Part shown: piece after piece, positions 9,551 to 18,402 of the stretch
Position numbering within the stretch: position 1 is the first letter of the stretch
Layout of the letters: each line of letters begins with the position of its first letter
NCBI RefSeq assembly: GCF_000152845.1
Contig: NZ_CH902584.1
Coordinates: forward strand, 608,620-672,619
Length of the DNA stretch: 64,000 nucleotides
Source of the DNA: Roseovarius sp. 217
Lineage (GTDB): Bacteria; Pseudomonadota; Alphaproteobacteria; Rhodobacterales; Rhodobacteraceae
Direction: 5' to 3'
Translations under genes and position numbers: made by a program
The notes under the pieces: generated by a model
Database searches by the model: none
What the model saw: only the letters and a program-made list of their open reading frames with translations
Told to the model about the DNA's origin: nothing

Positions 9551-10750
9551 ATGACACGCCCCACTTTCGCCGCATGGCTCTCCGACACCAACGATGTAAC
9601 CCAGACATTTCTCGCGGCCGGACAAATTCCGGGGCTGATCAACTTGGCGGGCGGCCTGCCAGATCCGGCCACATGGCCTGTCAATGATTTGTCAAAACTG
9701 GCAGAAAGGGCCGTAGCTAACCACCCGAGCGAGGCGCTGGCCTATGCCCCGATCAGCGGATTGCCAATTTTGCGCGACCTGATCGCAACGCGGTTTTCCG
9801 CACCGGGATTGACGTTGACCCGCGACAATGTGCTTATCACCACAGGCGGCATGCAGGCGCTTGACCTGATCGGAAAGGTCCTGCTGGAAGAGGGCAGCCT
9901 CGTTGCAGTGCAAAGCCCGGCCTATCTGGGTGCGTTTGACGCGTGGCGGCCGCGCTTGCCCCGGTATCGTCCGATGGTGTTGGAAGCGGGAGATTTTGAC
10001 CCTGCCGCGGCTTTTGCGGGTGCGCAATTCGCCTATACGGTGCCGAATTTTTCAAACCCCTCCGGTCGGCTTGTCGATTTGACCCAACGGCAGGTGTTGG
10101 TCGAGGCGGCGCACCAGACCGGTACCTGGCTGGTCGAAGATGATCCCTACGGAACGCTTTATTACGATGGAGCACCCCTGCCACGGATGCTGACGCTCTC
10201 AGCGCAGCACGGCAGCGGCCCCTATGACGGCCCGGTCATCTACCTGGGCACGCTGTCAAAAGAGCTTGCGCCCGGTTTCCGGATCGGCTGGGTTATCGCG
10301 GTACCCGAAATGATCGCGGCGCTTGTATCGGCAAAGCAGGGATCGGATATGAGTACCTCCGGCCTCTGCCAGCGGATCACCTATGACGCCATCTCCACCG
10401 GTCTGACGGATCGGGTCTTGCCGGGAATCCTCGATCTCTACCGTGCCCGCCGCGACGCGCTGTGTACCGCGATGGAAACGCACCTTGCTGACCTCTTCGA
10501 CTGGGAGGTGCCGTCAGGTGGCATGTTCGTCTGGGCCACGGCGCGCGATCCGCGCCTGAATACCGATGATTTGCTGCGTGTGGCGATGGCGCATGGCGTC
10601 TGCGTTTCGCCGTCGAGCGTCTTCGATCCTGAGGGGATGAACCGCCGTTCCATCCGGGTGAATTTCACACTGAACAACCTTGAAACGATGATCGAAGGCG
10701 TCCGGCGTCTTGCCGTAGCGGCAAAATCGGTACTGTCTAAGACGGGTTAA
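9551..10750 (+). CDS. PLP-dependent aminotransferase, class I/II (2-aminoadipate/MocR-like branch)
   Basis: A 399-residue fold-type I aminotransferase without the N-terminal GntR domain of MocR regulators. NLAGGLPDPATWP near residue 31, YAPISGLPILRDLIATR, and the PLP lysine K237 in LGTLSKELAPGFRIGW are visible; TVPNFSNPSG and VEDDPYG complete the active site. The family includes 2-aminoadipate and valine-pyruvate-type transaminases; the amino donor here is unknown. It begins 31 bp after the broken citE and is the last plus-strand gene of the left half of the island, converging on the tctA remnant. Confidence 0.87.
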   Translation: MTRPTFAAWLSDTNDVTQTFLAAGQIPGLINLAGGLPDPATWPVNDLSKLAERAVANHPSEALAYAPISGLPILRDLIATRFSAPGLTLTRDNVLITTGGMQALDLIGKVLLEEGSLVAVQSPAYLGAFDAWRPRLPRYRPMVLEAGDFDPAAAFAGAQFAYTVPNFSNPSGRLVDLTQRQVLVEAAHQTGTWLVEDDPYGTLYYDGAPLPRMLTLSAQHGSGPYDGPVIYLGTLSKELAPGFRIGWVIAVPEMIAALVSAKQGSDMSTSGLCQRITYDAISTGLTDRVLPGILDLYRARRDALCTAMETHLADLFDWEVPSGGMFVWATARDPRLNTDDLLRVAMAHGVCVSPSSVFDPEGMNRRSIRVNFTLNNLETMIEGVRRLAVAAKSVLSKTG

Positions 10751-10781
10751 CACTCGTGGCACCGGCCCGGAGCACACCGGA

Positions 10782-11400
10782 TTAGAGCCGCGCTGCCGCC
10801 TGCCTGCTCCGGCGCAAGGAAATCGTAAAGGACCGGACCAGCAATAGGGCCGTGACCAAGTAGATCACCAGCGCGATCAGACTTCGCACGAGGATGTCGA
10901 AGTTTCCTCCTGAGATCGACAATGCCCGCCTGAGATTGTTTTCCATGTCCGCCCCCAGAAGCAGGCCTGGCACGACCGGAACCAGTGAGATGTCCAGCTT
11001 GCGCAGAGCATAGCCACAAGCACCGAAACCGATCATCACGAACAGATCAAATGCCGAGTGGCTGATCGAGTAGATGCCGATAAAGCTGACCATGACGACG
11101 AGAGGCATGAGCAGCCAATGTGGCAGACTCAGCATGCGGGTAAAAAGCCCGACCATCGGCACGTTCAGCATAAGCAGCATGACATTGGCGAGATAAAGTG
11201 CCGCGATCAGCCCCCAGACAAGATCCGGTAGCCTTTCGAAAGGAAGCGGTCTGGGTTGGATGCTGAGCGATACAAGCAGAACTTGCATGACCGCCGTGGT
11301 ACCGCTTCCGGGCACGCCAAGTGTCAGCATCGGAATCAGTGTCCCGGCCGATGCCGCGTTGTTGCCTGCCTCGGGCGCGGCGATGCTGTCGGCCAGATGG
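10782..11400 (-). pseudogene. TctA-family tripartite tricarboxylate transporter permease, C-terminal half
   Basis: Hydrophobic protein with the TctA sequence APEAGNNAASAGTLIPMLTL then GVPGSGTTAVM, followed by about six membrane helices and an RRSRQAAARL end. Complete TctA proteins have about 500 residues; only about 200 remain. The first half is missing, and the neighbouring upstream minus-strand gene is a PhzF remnant, so a deletion has joined the two. No TctB or TctC is in view. The reading frame is open upstream to 11456, but those codons show no resemblance to TctA. Confidence 0.75.
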
Positions 11401-11468
11401 GCCTCCGTGTCTTGTTCATCGCCACATTCCCTTTCCTTGCCCGTTGGCCCAGGCAAGCGGCGGTGCGG

Positions 11469-12329
11469 TCACGACTTCAGAGTGCCGTCCATCGTCGTGA
11501 TGCACGCACCGCCCACAAAGACTCCGTGATCGGAATCGATCCGGATTGAGACGAAGCCGTCGCGCCCGGTCATTCGCCCCTGCCGCGCGATGTAAGAATC
11601 GCCCTGCCCGATCTGGGAAGCCTTCAGCCGGAAACTCGCCACGCACCCATTGCCGCTGCCGCAGACGGGATCCTCGTTTACGCCGGTCGATGTCGGGAAG
11701 GACCGTGTTTCGATCCCCGTATCGCTGACCGCGTATAAGCATACGCCGATGGCCCCGAGGCGGCGCTCGAAATCGGCGCAACTGGCCAGGTCCGGCGCGA
11801 TCCCGAGCAGGGAATCGACGTCGGAGATTTCAGCGGCGATCCAGACGGCCCCCACGTCCACCACTGCAGGTGCCGGGTCGGCCAGCACCTTGTGGCCAAG
11901 GATGGCGTTCAGTTCGTCGATCTCTTCGCCAGTCAGCAGACGGTGTTCCGCCGGTGGCAGTTCAAAGGTCAGACGCCGTTCGTCTCCGGCAGCCTCGACC
12001 GAGATCGGAACGAGGCCCTTGGCACATTCCTGGACCAGCTTCCCTTCCGTGGGGGAGAACAATCCGGCCTCCAGGACCGCATGTGCCGTCACGAGGGTCG
12101 GATGGCCTGCAAAGGGAAGTTCGGTTGTCGGGGCGAAAATGCGGAGCTTGTAATCCGCTCAGGCGTCGGTTGAACGCATGACAAAGGTGGTCTCGGACAG
12201 ATTGATCCAGCGGGCGATGGCCTGCATCTCATCATCCTTCAGCCCCTCACCGTCCAGGACAACCGCGACCGGGTTTCCAAGGAAATGTTCCTTCGAAAAG
12301 ACATCGACGACCTTGTAGTTTCTGTTCAT
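11469..12329 (-). pseudogene. Second PhzF family gene, interrupted by one TGA codon
   Basis: Reading from ATG 12329, the protein starts [20 protein letters not shown] and shows the PhzF signatures [19 protein letters not shown] and FAPTTELPFAGHPTLVTAHA. Codon 57 is TGA (12161-12159), yet the same frame continues intact to 11469 with VNEDPVCGSGNGC. Without that stop the protein would have a normal length of 286 residues. A single CGA-to-TGA change would explain it. The downstream part could in principle initiate internally at 12092 but would lack the catalytic N-terminal lobe. Read as a recent pseudogene; sequencing error is possible. Confidence 0.75.
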
Positions 12330-12382
12330 GGATTATTGCACCCGATATTGCCTGACCCGTTGAAGGCGAACGCAGAATACGC

Positions 12383-13888
12383 TCAATCCCGTCGCGGCAC
12401 CTCTTTGATGACATCCGTAACCGACCCGTCGCGATACTCCGACACCGCCACGATCCGCCCGTCTGCCGGATGGATCGCCGCGCGGGTCGCCACCGCCGCC
12501 GCGTCGCGCTGCAAGTCAGCGATGTTGCGCAGGGGCAACCCCGCGTGGCCCAACCGTTCCACCAGATCACCGCGCCGCGGGTTCACAGCGATCCCGGCCT
12601 CGGTCACCAGAACGTCGACGGTTTCTCCGGGCGTGGTCACCGTGCCGACGCGGTCAACGACCTTGGCAAAGCCTGCCGCCGTCAGCCGTGTGGTGATGAT
12701 GGTCAGTTTGGCGCCCGCAGCGGTATCAGCGTGCCCGCCCGAGCCACCATTGATCATCCCGTCTGACCGGGTGGTGACATTGACATTGAAATCCAAGTCG
12801 ATCTCAGTCGCGCCCAGTACGACGGTATCCAGCAGATCAACCACCGCGCCGCGTGGGCCGGGGCAGGCATAGACCGACGCCGACATCCCCAGATGGCGCG
12901 GATTGCTGGCATAGGATTGCACGGCGGCAAGATCGAAGCACTGCACATCGAGCAGCGCTTCGAACAACTCAGCCTCGAGCATCTTGACGTGAAATCCGGT
13001 GATACCGCCTGCTGCGAAACTGCCCTTTATCCCGGCGTTGGTCATGTAGCGCGCGAGTTCATCCGCTGTGGCGATGGAGATACCACCGGCACCGTTTTGC
13101 AACGAAAAGCCAGGGATCAGTAGCCTGCTCGCCTCAATGACGGCGGCCGTGCGCCGCGCGATTTCCAGCCCGATAGGTTCGGTGGTGGGGCGCGTGATGC
13201 CCGACAGGATACCTGCTGCATCGCCGATGCTTTTCACCGGGACCACCCAATCGACGGATTGCTGATCGATCTCGATCTGCGGGACCGGGAAGGGCACCAA
13301 CGTATCGGTCACGGCGACCACGAGGCGGGCCTTGACGATATCAGCCTTGGGATAGCCTAGGGCGCCACAGGCCCGCGGTCCGATTGAACCAGAGATATTG
13401 CCAAGCGGATCGGCGGCGGGGGCCGCGACAAACGCCACATCAATAGGCAATTCGCCCGCCGCAATGGCCCGGGCGCGTCCGCCATGGGTCCGCAGGATCG
13501 CCGGTCTTGGCAGAGCCCCAACCGAGATCGCTTCGGCGACCGGGCCTGAAATGAAGCCCGCAGAAACCCCGGTGACAGTGCCGCGTTCGATATGGCCCAC
13601 CAACGGTTCGTGCACCGGAAAGATCGACGAGGCCGCAACGTGCAGATCCTTGAGCCCCCGCCGCTCGGCCACCGCCAGCACCATATTCAGCACCGCATCG
13701 CCGTTGCGCACGTGATGGTGAAAGGACAGCGTCGCGCCGTCACGCCGGTCGCATGCATCAAAAGCGGCCTCCAGATCGGCCAACAGCTTGCTGCCCACCC
13801 GCTCTGACATACTGGCGCGATAGAGGCGGATCGTGCCATAACCCTCAAGCACGGCGGGGAAGTTTTCTCGGTTCATGGGTTCGCTCAC
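12383..13888 (-). CDS. Citrate lyase alpha subunit-like CoA-transferase (CitF)
   Basis: A 501-residue protein matching the full length of citrate lyase alpha chains, which move CoA or acyl carrier between acids. Visible family stretches include LSFHHHVRNGDAVLNMVL near the N terminus, GGRARAIAAGELPIDVAF, NISGSIGPRACGALGYPKAD, NGAGGIS, DFNVNVTTRSDG with GGSGGHADTAAG, and AVNPRRGDL near the C terminus. No CitD acyl carrier or CitG/CitX is here and the CitE-like gene is broken, so a complete citrate lyase is not encoded in this window. It lies 5 bp downstream of the CaiB-type gene, in one operon. It may act as a free CoA-transferase; that is inference. Confidence 0.85.
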   Translation of the reverse strand: MSEPMNRENFPAVLEGYGTIRLYRASMSERVGSKLLADLEAAFDACDRRDGATLSFHHHVRNGDAVLNMVLAVAERRGLKDLHVAASSIFPVHEPLVGHIERGTVTGVSAGFISGPVAEAISVGALPRPAILRTHGGRARAIAAGELPIDVAFVAAPAADPLGNISGSIGPRACGALGYPKADIVKARLVVAVTDTLVPFPVPQIEIDQQSVDWVVPVKSIGDAAGILSGITRPTTEPIGLEIARRTAAVIEASRLLIPGFSLQNGAGGISIATADELARYMTNAGIKGSFAAGGITGFHVKMLEAELFEALLDVQCFDLAAVQSYASNPRHLGMSASVYACPGPRGAVVDLLDTVVLGATEIDLDFNVNVTTRSDGMINGGSGGHADTAAGAKLTIITTRLTAAGFAKVVDRVGTVTTPGETVDVLVTEAGIAVNPRRGDLVERLGHAGLPLRNIADLQRDAAAVATRAAIHPADGRIVAVSEYRDGSVTDVIKEVPRRD

Positions 13889-13893
13889 ACTCT

Positions 13894-15024
13894 TCAGGCC
13901 CTTTCTGCGCGGCCAGCCCCAAAGGCGCTGCCAGGGCGTTGCGACAGACGCTCGCCGTTGAATTTGATCGGGTTCGACAAGAGGCGCATATCAGGACGCA
14001 TCTCGTGGGGGACGTCCGAGATCATGCCAACCTCTTCAATAAACGGATTTTCCAATGCATCGCGCACACTGAGAACCGGTGCGACGGGTAGCAGGCCGCG
14101 GAATGTTTCAAGCCAATGTTCCGCCGGGGCTTTGGCGAACTCGGCGTCCAGAACCTCGGTCAGCGCATCGCGGTTCGTTGAGCGCGTGTGCTGATTGACA
14201 AAGCGCGGGTCCGTCTTCAGGTCATTGCGGCCCAATTTGTCCACCATCAGCTCCCAGAACCGTTCGGTCATGCACATCACATAGATCCAGCCATCCTGCG
14301 CCGTGAACGTCTGCACCGGCGAAACCGACATATGCGATCCGCGCGCCACGCGGCTGCTTTCCAATCCCTCGTTGAGATACCAGGTCCCGGCATAGCCCAG
14401 CTGATGCAGCGCCACGTCGAACAGACTGACATCGACATCGCATCCCTCTCCGGTTTGCCCGGCCTTCCGCAGCGCCGCCAGGAGCCCCAGAACTCCAACC
14501 GTTCCGGTCATGAAGTCGATGATAGACACGCCAAAGCGAGTGGGGTCTGCGGACGGGTCGCCGGTCAGGTGCATCAGCCCCGCTTCGGCCTGCATCAGGA
14601 AATCATATCCCGGCCAGTTGGCACGGGAATTATTCCGCCCATAGGCCGAGATATGCAGGCAGACGATGTCCTTCTTGGCAGCTTTCAGAGTCGCATAGTC
14701 GATGCCAAGTTTTTCTGGCTGATCGCCACGCAAGTTGTTCATCACCGCATCGACCGAGCGCGCGATCGCCAGAAAGGCTTCGCGCCCTTCTTCGCTTTTC
14801 AGATCGAGCGCGATGCTGTTCTTGTTGGTGTTCCAGCCCTGAAACACCAGGCTGTCGTTGTCACCCAGAAAGTACGGGCCCATTTTGCGTGCTGGATCGC
14901 CACCCGAGGCGGTGTTTTCCACCTTGAACACAGTCGCGCCCATATCGGCCAGATACATCGAACCATAGGGGCCCGCGGCAAAGTGCTCGACGGTTACAAT
15001 TTTCAGGCCTTCCAACGGTTTCAT
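13894..15024 (-). CDS. CaiB/BaiF (type III) CoA-transferase
   Basis: A 376-residue class III CoA-transferase, family length. MKPLEGLKIVTVEHFAAGPY opens the protein, LADMGATVFKVENT follows, and the nucleophile aspartate lies in the GYDFLMQAEAGLMHLTG segment. The frame is open to 15066, but ATG 15024 has AAAGGAGAG six bases upstream and starts at the conserved N terminus. It transfers CoA between organic acids without ATP, typically activating the entering substrate. Divergent spacing to the EthD-like gene leaves 286 bp with a palindrome likely to be regulatory. First gene of the minus-strand operon with citF, phzF and tctA. Confidence 0.9.
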   Translation of the reverse strand: MKPLEGLKIVTVEHFAAGPYGSMYLADMGATVFKVENTASGGDPARKMGPYFLGDNDSLVFQGWNTNKNSIALDLKSEEGREAFLAIARSVDAVMNNLRGDQPEKLGIDYATLKAAKKDIVCLHISAYGRNNSRANWPGYDFLMQAEAGLMHLTGDPSADPTRFGVSIIDFMTGTVGVLGLLAALRKAGQTGEGCDVDVSLFDVALHQLGYAGTWYLNEGLESSRVARGSHMSVSPVQTFTAQDGWIYVMCMTERFWELMVDKLGRNDLKTDPRFVNQHTRSTNRDALTEVLDAEFAKAPAEHWLETFRGLLPVAPVLSVRDALENPFIEEVGMISDVPHEMRPDMRLLSNPIKFNGERLSQRPGSAFGAGRAERA

Positions 15025-15138
15025 TCCGGCTCTCCTTTTCATATTCCTGCTGTGATTGACCGGCATTCAGGCGCAAGGCCGCAGGCCGCTGTCCCCTGAC
15101 GATCGCCAAGGGATTCCTATCTTCGTGGATGGGATTCG

Positions 15139-15153
15139 TTGTCTTGCAGACAA
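15139..15153. promoter_or_regulatory. Short palindrome upstream of the CoA-transferase operon
   Basis: TTGTCT-TGC-AGACAA is a perfect 6+6 inverted repeat about 115 bp before the CaiB start. It carries the same TGCAGA core as the inverted repeat at 4171-4203, so it may be another operator for the cluster regulator. Confidence 0.4.
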
Positions 15154-15310
15154 GATAGATCAGAGATCGTTGTTCAATCCATCTTATTAAACTAAAAGAT
15201 TAATCAGTTTTTGTGACATGACTCTGCGGGACGTCAGGCCGCCTGCTCGGGCATCCGCTGGCTCGTTCTACGTCGATCAAACCCGCCACGAGCTATTCAC
15301 ATTCAGCAGA

Positions 15311-15634
15311 TCAGGGCCAGATGTGCCGGGTTTCGGTAACGATAACGCCATACAGGGATTTGGCGAAGTTGGGTGTGTCCGCGAGTAGCTCCTGACCCTC
15401 CTTGCTCGCAAATGCGGCATCATGGTCTTCGACGGAGTCAAACCACAGTTCAGAAAAACCGTCCCAACCAGCTTCCGGGAAAGAGTCGCGATCAATCAGA
15501 TTGGTGGTATAGCGGCGGAGTCCGGGAAGCTTCTTGCAAAGTTCCGCGTGCGTTCCAAGCCAGTGCTCATGAAATTGCTCCAGGGTCAGATCATCGCGCT
15601 TGATCAGATAGCCGATACGCTTCGCATACGACAT
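15311..15634 (-). CDS. EthD-domain small protein
   Basis: A 107-residue ferredoxin-like (dimeric alpha/beta barrel) protein. KRIGYLIKRDDLTLEQFHEH followed by WLGTHAELCKKLPGLRRYT is the EthD/MhpA-like signature; FSELWFDSVEDHDAAFASKEG follows. These small proteins accompany many catabolic operons, but their exact role is mostly unproven (isomerase, scavenger or accessory). Between the CoA-transferase operon and the LysR gene, it is read divergently from LysR, so the 199-bp gap at 15635-15833 probably holds both promoters. Confidence 0.8.
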   Translation of the reverse strand: MSYAKRIGYLIKRDDLTLEQFHEHWLGTHAELCKKLPGLRRYTTNLIDRDSFPEAGWDGFSELWFDSVEDHDAAFASKEGQELLADTPNFAKSLYGVIVTETRHIWP

Positions 15635-15732
15635 TGTGTCCTCCTCACTTGATTAGAGTTCTGTTCAGGAGCGCATCTTGAGCGTCGCAGACTCCGTATC
15701 TTGAACGGTAGACGAACCGAGCTTATTCATTC

Positions 15733-15763
15733 AATCTTGTAAAACTGACCTATTTTGCAGATT
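15733..15763. promoter_or_regulatory. Imperfect inverted repeat in the EthD/LysR divergent promoter
   Basis: AATCTTGTAAAA (15733-15744) and TTTTGCAGATT (15753-15763) form an imperfect inverted repeat centred in the divergent gap. LysR proteins usually bind such dyads next to their own gene; the TGCAGA half recurs at the two other candidate operators of the island. Confidence 0.4.
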
Positions 15764-15833
15764 ATCTAAATTAACATGACGCGCTTGCCTAGCGGTGCGT
15801 TGCCACCCGTCAACTTGCCCATGGAGAACGCTG

Positions 15834-16784
15834 TTGTCCGTCAATCTCAAACTCTTGCACACCTTCGCTCAGGTGGCCCAGTTGCGCAGTTTCACCCGGG
15901 CCGCCGAAGAACTTGGCCGCACGCCATCGGCGATCAGCATGCAGATTGCCGAGCTTGAAGATCAGATCGGCCTAAAATTGCTGGAGCGCACAACGCGCAG
16001 TGTAACCCCGACGCCGGATGGGGCACTCCTGCTTGAACGGGTCCAGAACTCGATTCGGAGCCTCGAGGACGGAATCTCCGAGGCGCGCGATGCAGCCGAA
16101 CGCAGAATGGGGCGCGTCGTTTTCGGATGCGCTCCTACATTGGCTGCGGGGACTCTCGCACCCGTATTGACACAGTTTCGGTCCCGTTTTCCGAAAGTGG
16201 CACTTCAGGTTCGAGAGGTCACATCGAACGATCTGCTGAGCGCCGTTCGGCAACGGGAAATCGATTTTGGCATAACCCCCTTTGTGCAAGCCAAATCGGA
16301 CCTGGTGTTCAAGCGCCTGCTGCGCGAACCACTCGTGGCTCTGGCCTCTCGTGATCATTTCGAGGACCTTCCGGAAACGCTTTCCCGTGATTTACTGTCT
16401 CGTTTGCCACTGCTCGTTATGCAAGGAATGCCGGTCATTGTGCTGCAAGATGAGCGGGAGACGCCTGCGATGCTGACGGAATATCTCGAACGGTCCGGAC
16501 GATCGCTGAACATTGCTTGCAGTGTGCGCCAAGCGGCTACTTTGGTGGACTTGGCGACATCCGGGTTGGGGATAGGCCTAGTTCCGAAGTTGGCGGTTCC
16601 GGCTCAGATGCCGGAGCACGTTCGGGTCTTGTCACTGTCCGAACCGGAGGTCGTTCGGGACATAGGAATTGCGACACTCAAGGGCGAGGTATTAAGCAAA
16701 CCAGCGCTTGCCTTGGCTGGAATGTTCAAGTCTCAGTTGAGTGGCGGATTGTCCAATTTGTCAGTGTCCCAGATTATAAGCTAA
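15834..16784 (+). CDS. LysR family transcriptional regulator
   Basis: A DNA-binding regulator of about 316 residues. The N-terminal winged helix-turn-helix reads RSFTRAAEELGRTPSAISMQ then IAELEDQIGLKLLERTTRSV; the rest is the effector-binding PBP2 domain (GCAPTLAAGTLAPVLTQFRS, GLGIGLVPKLAVP). TTG at 15834 is preferred: GGAG at 15823-15826 is well spaced and the protein then begins at the conserved SVNLKLLHTF; the open frame reaches back to a GTG at 15795. Divergent to the EthD-like gene, it is the only regulator in the island and so the likely controller of its operons. Confidence 0.85.
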   Translation: MSVNLKLLHTFAQVAQLRSFTRAAEELGRTPSAISMQIAELEDQIGLKLLERTTRSVTPTPDGALLLERVQNSIRSLEDGISEARDAAERRMGRVVFGCAPTLAAGTLAPVLTQFRSRFPKVALQVREVTSNDLLSAVRQREIDFGITPFVQAKSDLVFKRLLREPLVALASRDHFEDLPETLSRDLLSRLPLLVMQGMPVIVLQDERETPAMLTEYLERSGRSLNIACSVRQAATLVDLATSGLGIGLVPKLAVPAQMPEHVRVLSLSEPEVVRDIGIATLKGEVLSKPALALAGMFKSQLSGGLSNLSVSQIIS

Positions 16785-16852
16785 TGGGACGAACTGCCGT
16801 CTCACCAACCCGCTGCTACTGTGGCGGACCTAGGTGGAGAAAAGAGCATCTG

Positions 16853-16951
16853 ATGGGCATCAAGGTTTTGGGCATTGATCTGGGCAAGACCTTTTGCAGT
16901 CTTGCCGGGCTGGACGCAGGAGGAGCGGTGGTGTTTCGCAAGCGCTCTCAG
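16853..16951 (+). mobile_element. IS110-family transposase, N-terminal scrap
   Basis: About 33 codons, GIKVLGIDLGKTFCSLAGLD then AGGAVVFRKRSQ, match the start of IS110-family transposases, including the first catalytic Asp (GIDLGK). The sequence then breaks into an IS481 fragment on the other strand. A start codon and a GGAG-type site are present, but only a truncated peptide could be made. Confidence 0.75.
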
Positions 16952-17040
16952 GCCTCTTTACTATTTTGTATCGCTCGACGGATTGCCTCCGTCGTCGTGG
17001 CGCTGCCGTGGAGAACCTGGCCCATAGTGCTTCCTTCCAT
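16948..17040 (-). mobile_element. IS481-family transposase, N-terminal scrap
   Basis: On the minus strand from ATG 17025 the frame reads GQVLHGSATTTEAIRRAIQ then NSKEA and a stop. This is the typical N terminus of one IS481 transposase group (MGQVLHGSATTTEAVRRAIQ-like). It abuts the IS110 scrap head to head. A related, more eroded copy lies at 58532-58610. From 17041 to 17232 I see no gene. Confidence 0.65.
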
Positions 17041-17232
17041 TCCAAGGAAAATAATGCACCATCAAAATCTGGGATCAAACATTTAAGGCACACCGGCTTT
17101 AACCTGAGATTACACTGGCTGCGCCGAGAAAATCATACCACGCCTCGGACGCTCCCGCTCGAGTGAAGCAGGACGGGCGGAACGGTTGAGATTGGCGTAG
17201 ATGGCTGTCGCCAACCCGCCGAATCTGGGTCG

Positions 17233-18402
17233 TCACACGCTACCTCGCTGGCGTGTCATCGCACCGAACCGCTCTCGGGCGGCCTGTTCCCAAGTGAATT
17301 CTCGGCTAAAGTCCCGCGCTGCGTTTCCCAACCGAGCCCGCAAGTCAGCGTCATCGCTTATGCGGCGGATTGCATGTGCCGTGCTGTCAACGTCGGTAGG
17401 ATCAACGACGAGGGCCGTCTTGCCATCCACCGCGATCCGGCCACCCCCGTTTACCGATGTGACCATGGGCAATCCATGTTCTGCAGCTTCCACTGTAACT
17501 TGTGGCCCACCTTCCGCCAACGACAAGAATAGGAAGGCGTCGGCCTTCTTGTAGGCTTCATCAATGGCATCCGAATATCCGTGCAGCTTGACTGATGGGA
17601 GGTTCAGAAAATCGGCGAAGGCGTTGGCAAAGGCCGAGTCAAGTATTCCATAGAGATGCAATGTCCCGGGCTCCCCCGCCTGCTTCCAGCCACGAAGCAA
17701 ATGATGCACACCTTTTTCTAGATTTACGCGCCCAACAAACAGGAACTCCAACGGCCCATCTTGATTGCCTCTAAGCGGTTTTGGTATTGGTGGGATAGTG
17801 CATTGAGATGCATATCGAGTCAGAACAATTTTTTCCGCGTCGCACCCATAATCGACAAGGGATTGCCGTGCCAGGGCGTTAGAGCTGAACACAATATCCG
17901 CATCGTTCAGAAAAATCTCCTGAGAAGCGATCTTCTCGGGTGTCACATAGTGGGAATAGGTCAATCCCTCGCGGTCCATCTCCTCCTCGATTATCCGTTT
18001 TTCAGCCTGCGTATGAAAGTTTATAACCTCGACGGCGATACGACAGCCGCGATCCCTAAGGATTGACAACGCTTTGGGCGCAAGGGATGGCCACACATAG
18101 ACCAAGGCACCTTCAGGAACTATGCGCGGAATCATCCGTTCTGTTGCACGACGCAACATTGGGCCGAAATAACTGTAAGGCAAAAAACTTCCCACATTGC
18201 TAAAAGGGATCCGGAGCGTGCAGCCTGCGGGTACATCCACACGCCGCCGTGTTCCGAAGATGTACGATTCATATCCCAACTGCCCTGCGGCTTTGCAAAT
18301 GCTCAGGCAGGTATGTGCAGGTCCTTTGCCATCGAAGCCCATAGGATTGACGACATATATTGGTTTGCCGAGGTCATGCCCCTCGGGCGTGGTAACAGTC
18401 AT
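17233..18402 (-). CDS. Glycosyltransferase family 4-type (GT-B) enzyme
   Basis: A 389-residue GT-B glycosyltransferase. The N-terminal lobe begins with IYVVNPMGFDGKGPAHTCLS; the C-terminal Glycos_transf_1 lobe has FLFVGRVNLEKGVHHLLRGW and the donor-binding pattern DAFLFLSLAEGGPQVTVEAA-EHG (ExxxxG-type). ATG 18402 is preceded by AGGAAAGG. It is probably cytoplasmic, adding one sugar to a lipid-linked polysaccharide repeat unit; donor and acceptor unknown. It stands 650 bp downstream of the GT2/polymerase pair on the same strand. Confidence 0.85.
   Translation of the reverse strand: MTVTTPEGHDLGKPIYVVNPMGFDGKGPAHTCLSICKAAGQLGYESYIFGTRRRVDVPAGCTLRIPFSNVGSFLPYSYFGPMLRRATERMIPRIVPEGALVYVWPSLAPKALSILRDRGCRIAVEVINFHTQAEKRIIEEEMDREGLTYSHYVTPEKIASQEIFLNDADIVFSSNALARQSLVDYGCDAEKIVLTRYASQCTIPPIPKPLRGNQDGPLEFLFVGRVNLEKGVHHLLRGWKQAGEPGTLHLYGILDSAFANAFADFLNLPSVKLHGYSDAIDEAYKKADAFLFLSLAEGGPQVTVEAAEHGLPMVTSVNGGGRIAVDGKTALVVDPTDVDSTAHAIRRISDDADLRARLGNAARDFSREFTWEQAARERFGAMTRQRGSV

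Noticed and set aside
12383..13888. Complete citrate lyase operon
   Set aside because: No CitD acyl carrier or accessory CitC/G/X genes, and the only CitE-like gene is broken.
14188..15099. 303-codon plus-strand frame opposite the CaiB gene
   Set aside because: Antisense to a full-length, well-conserved CoA-transferase.
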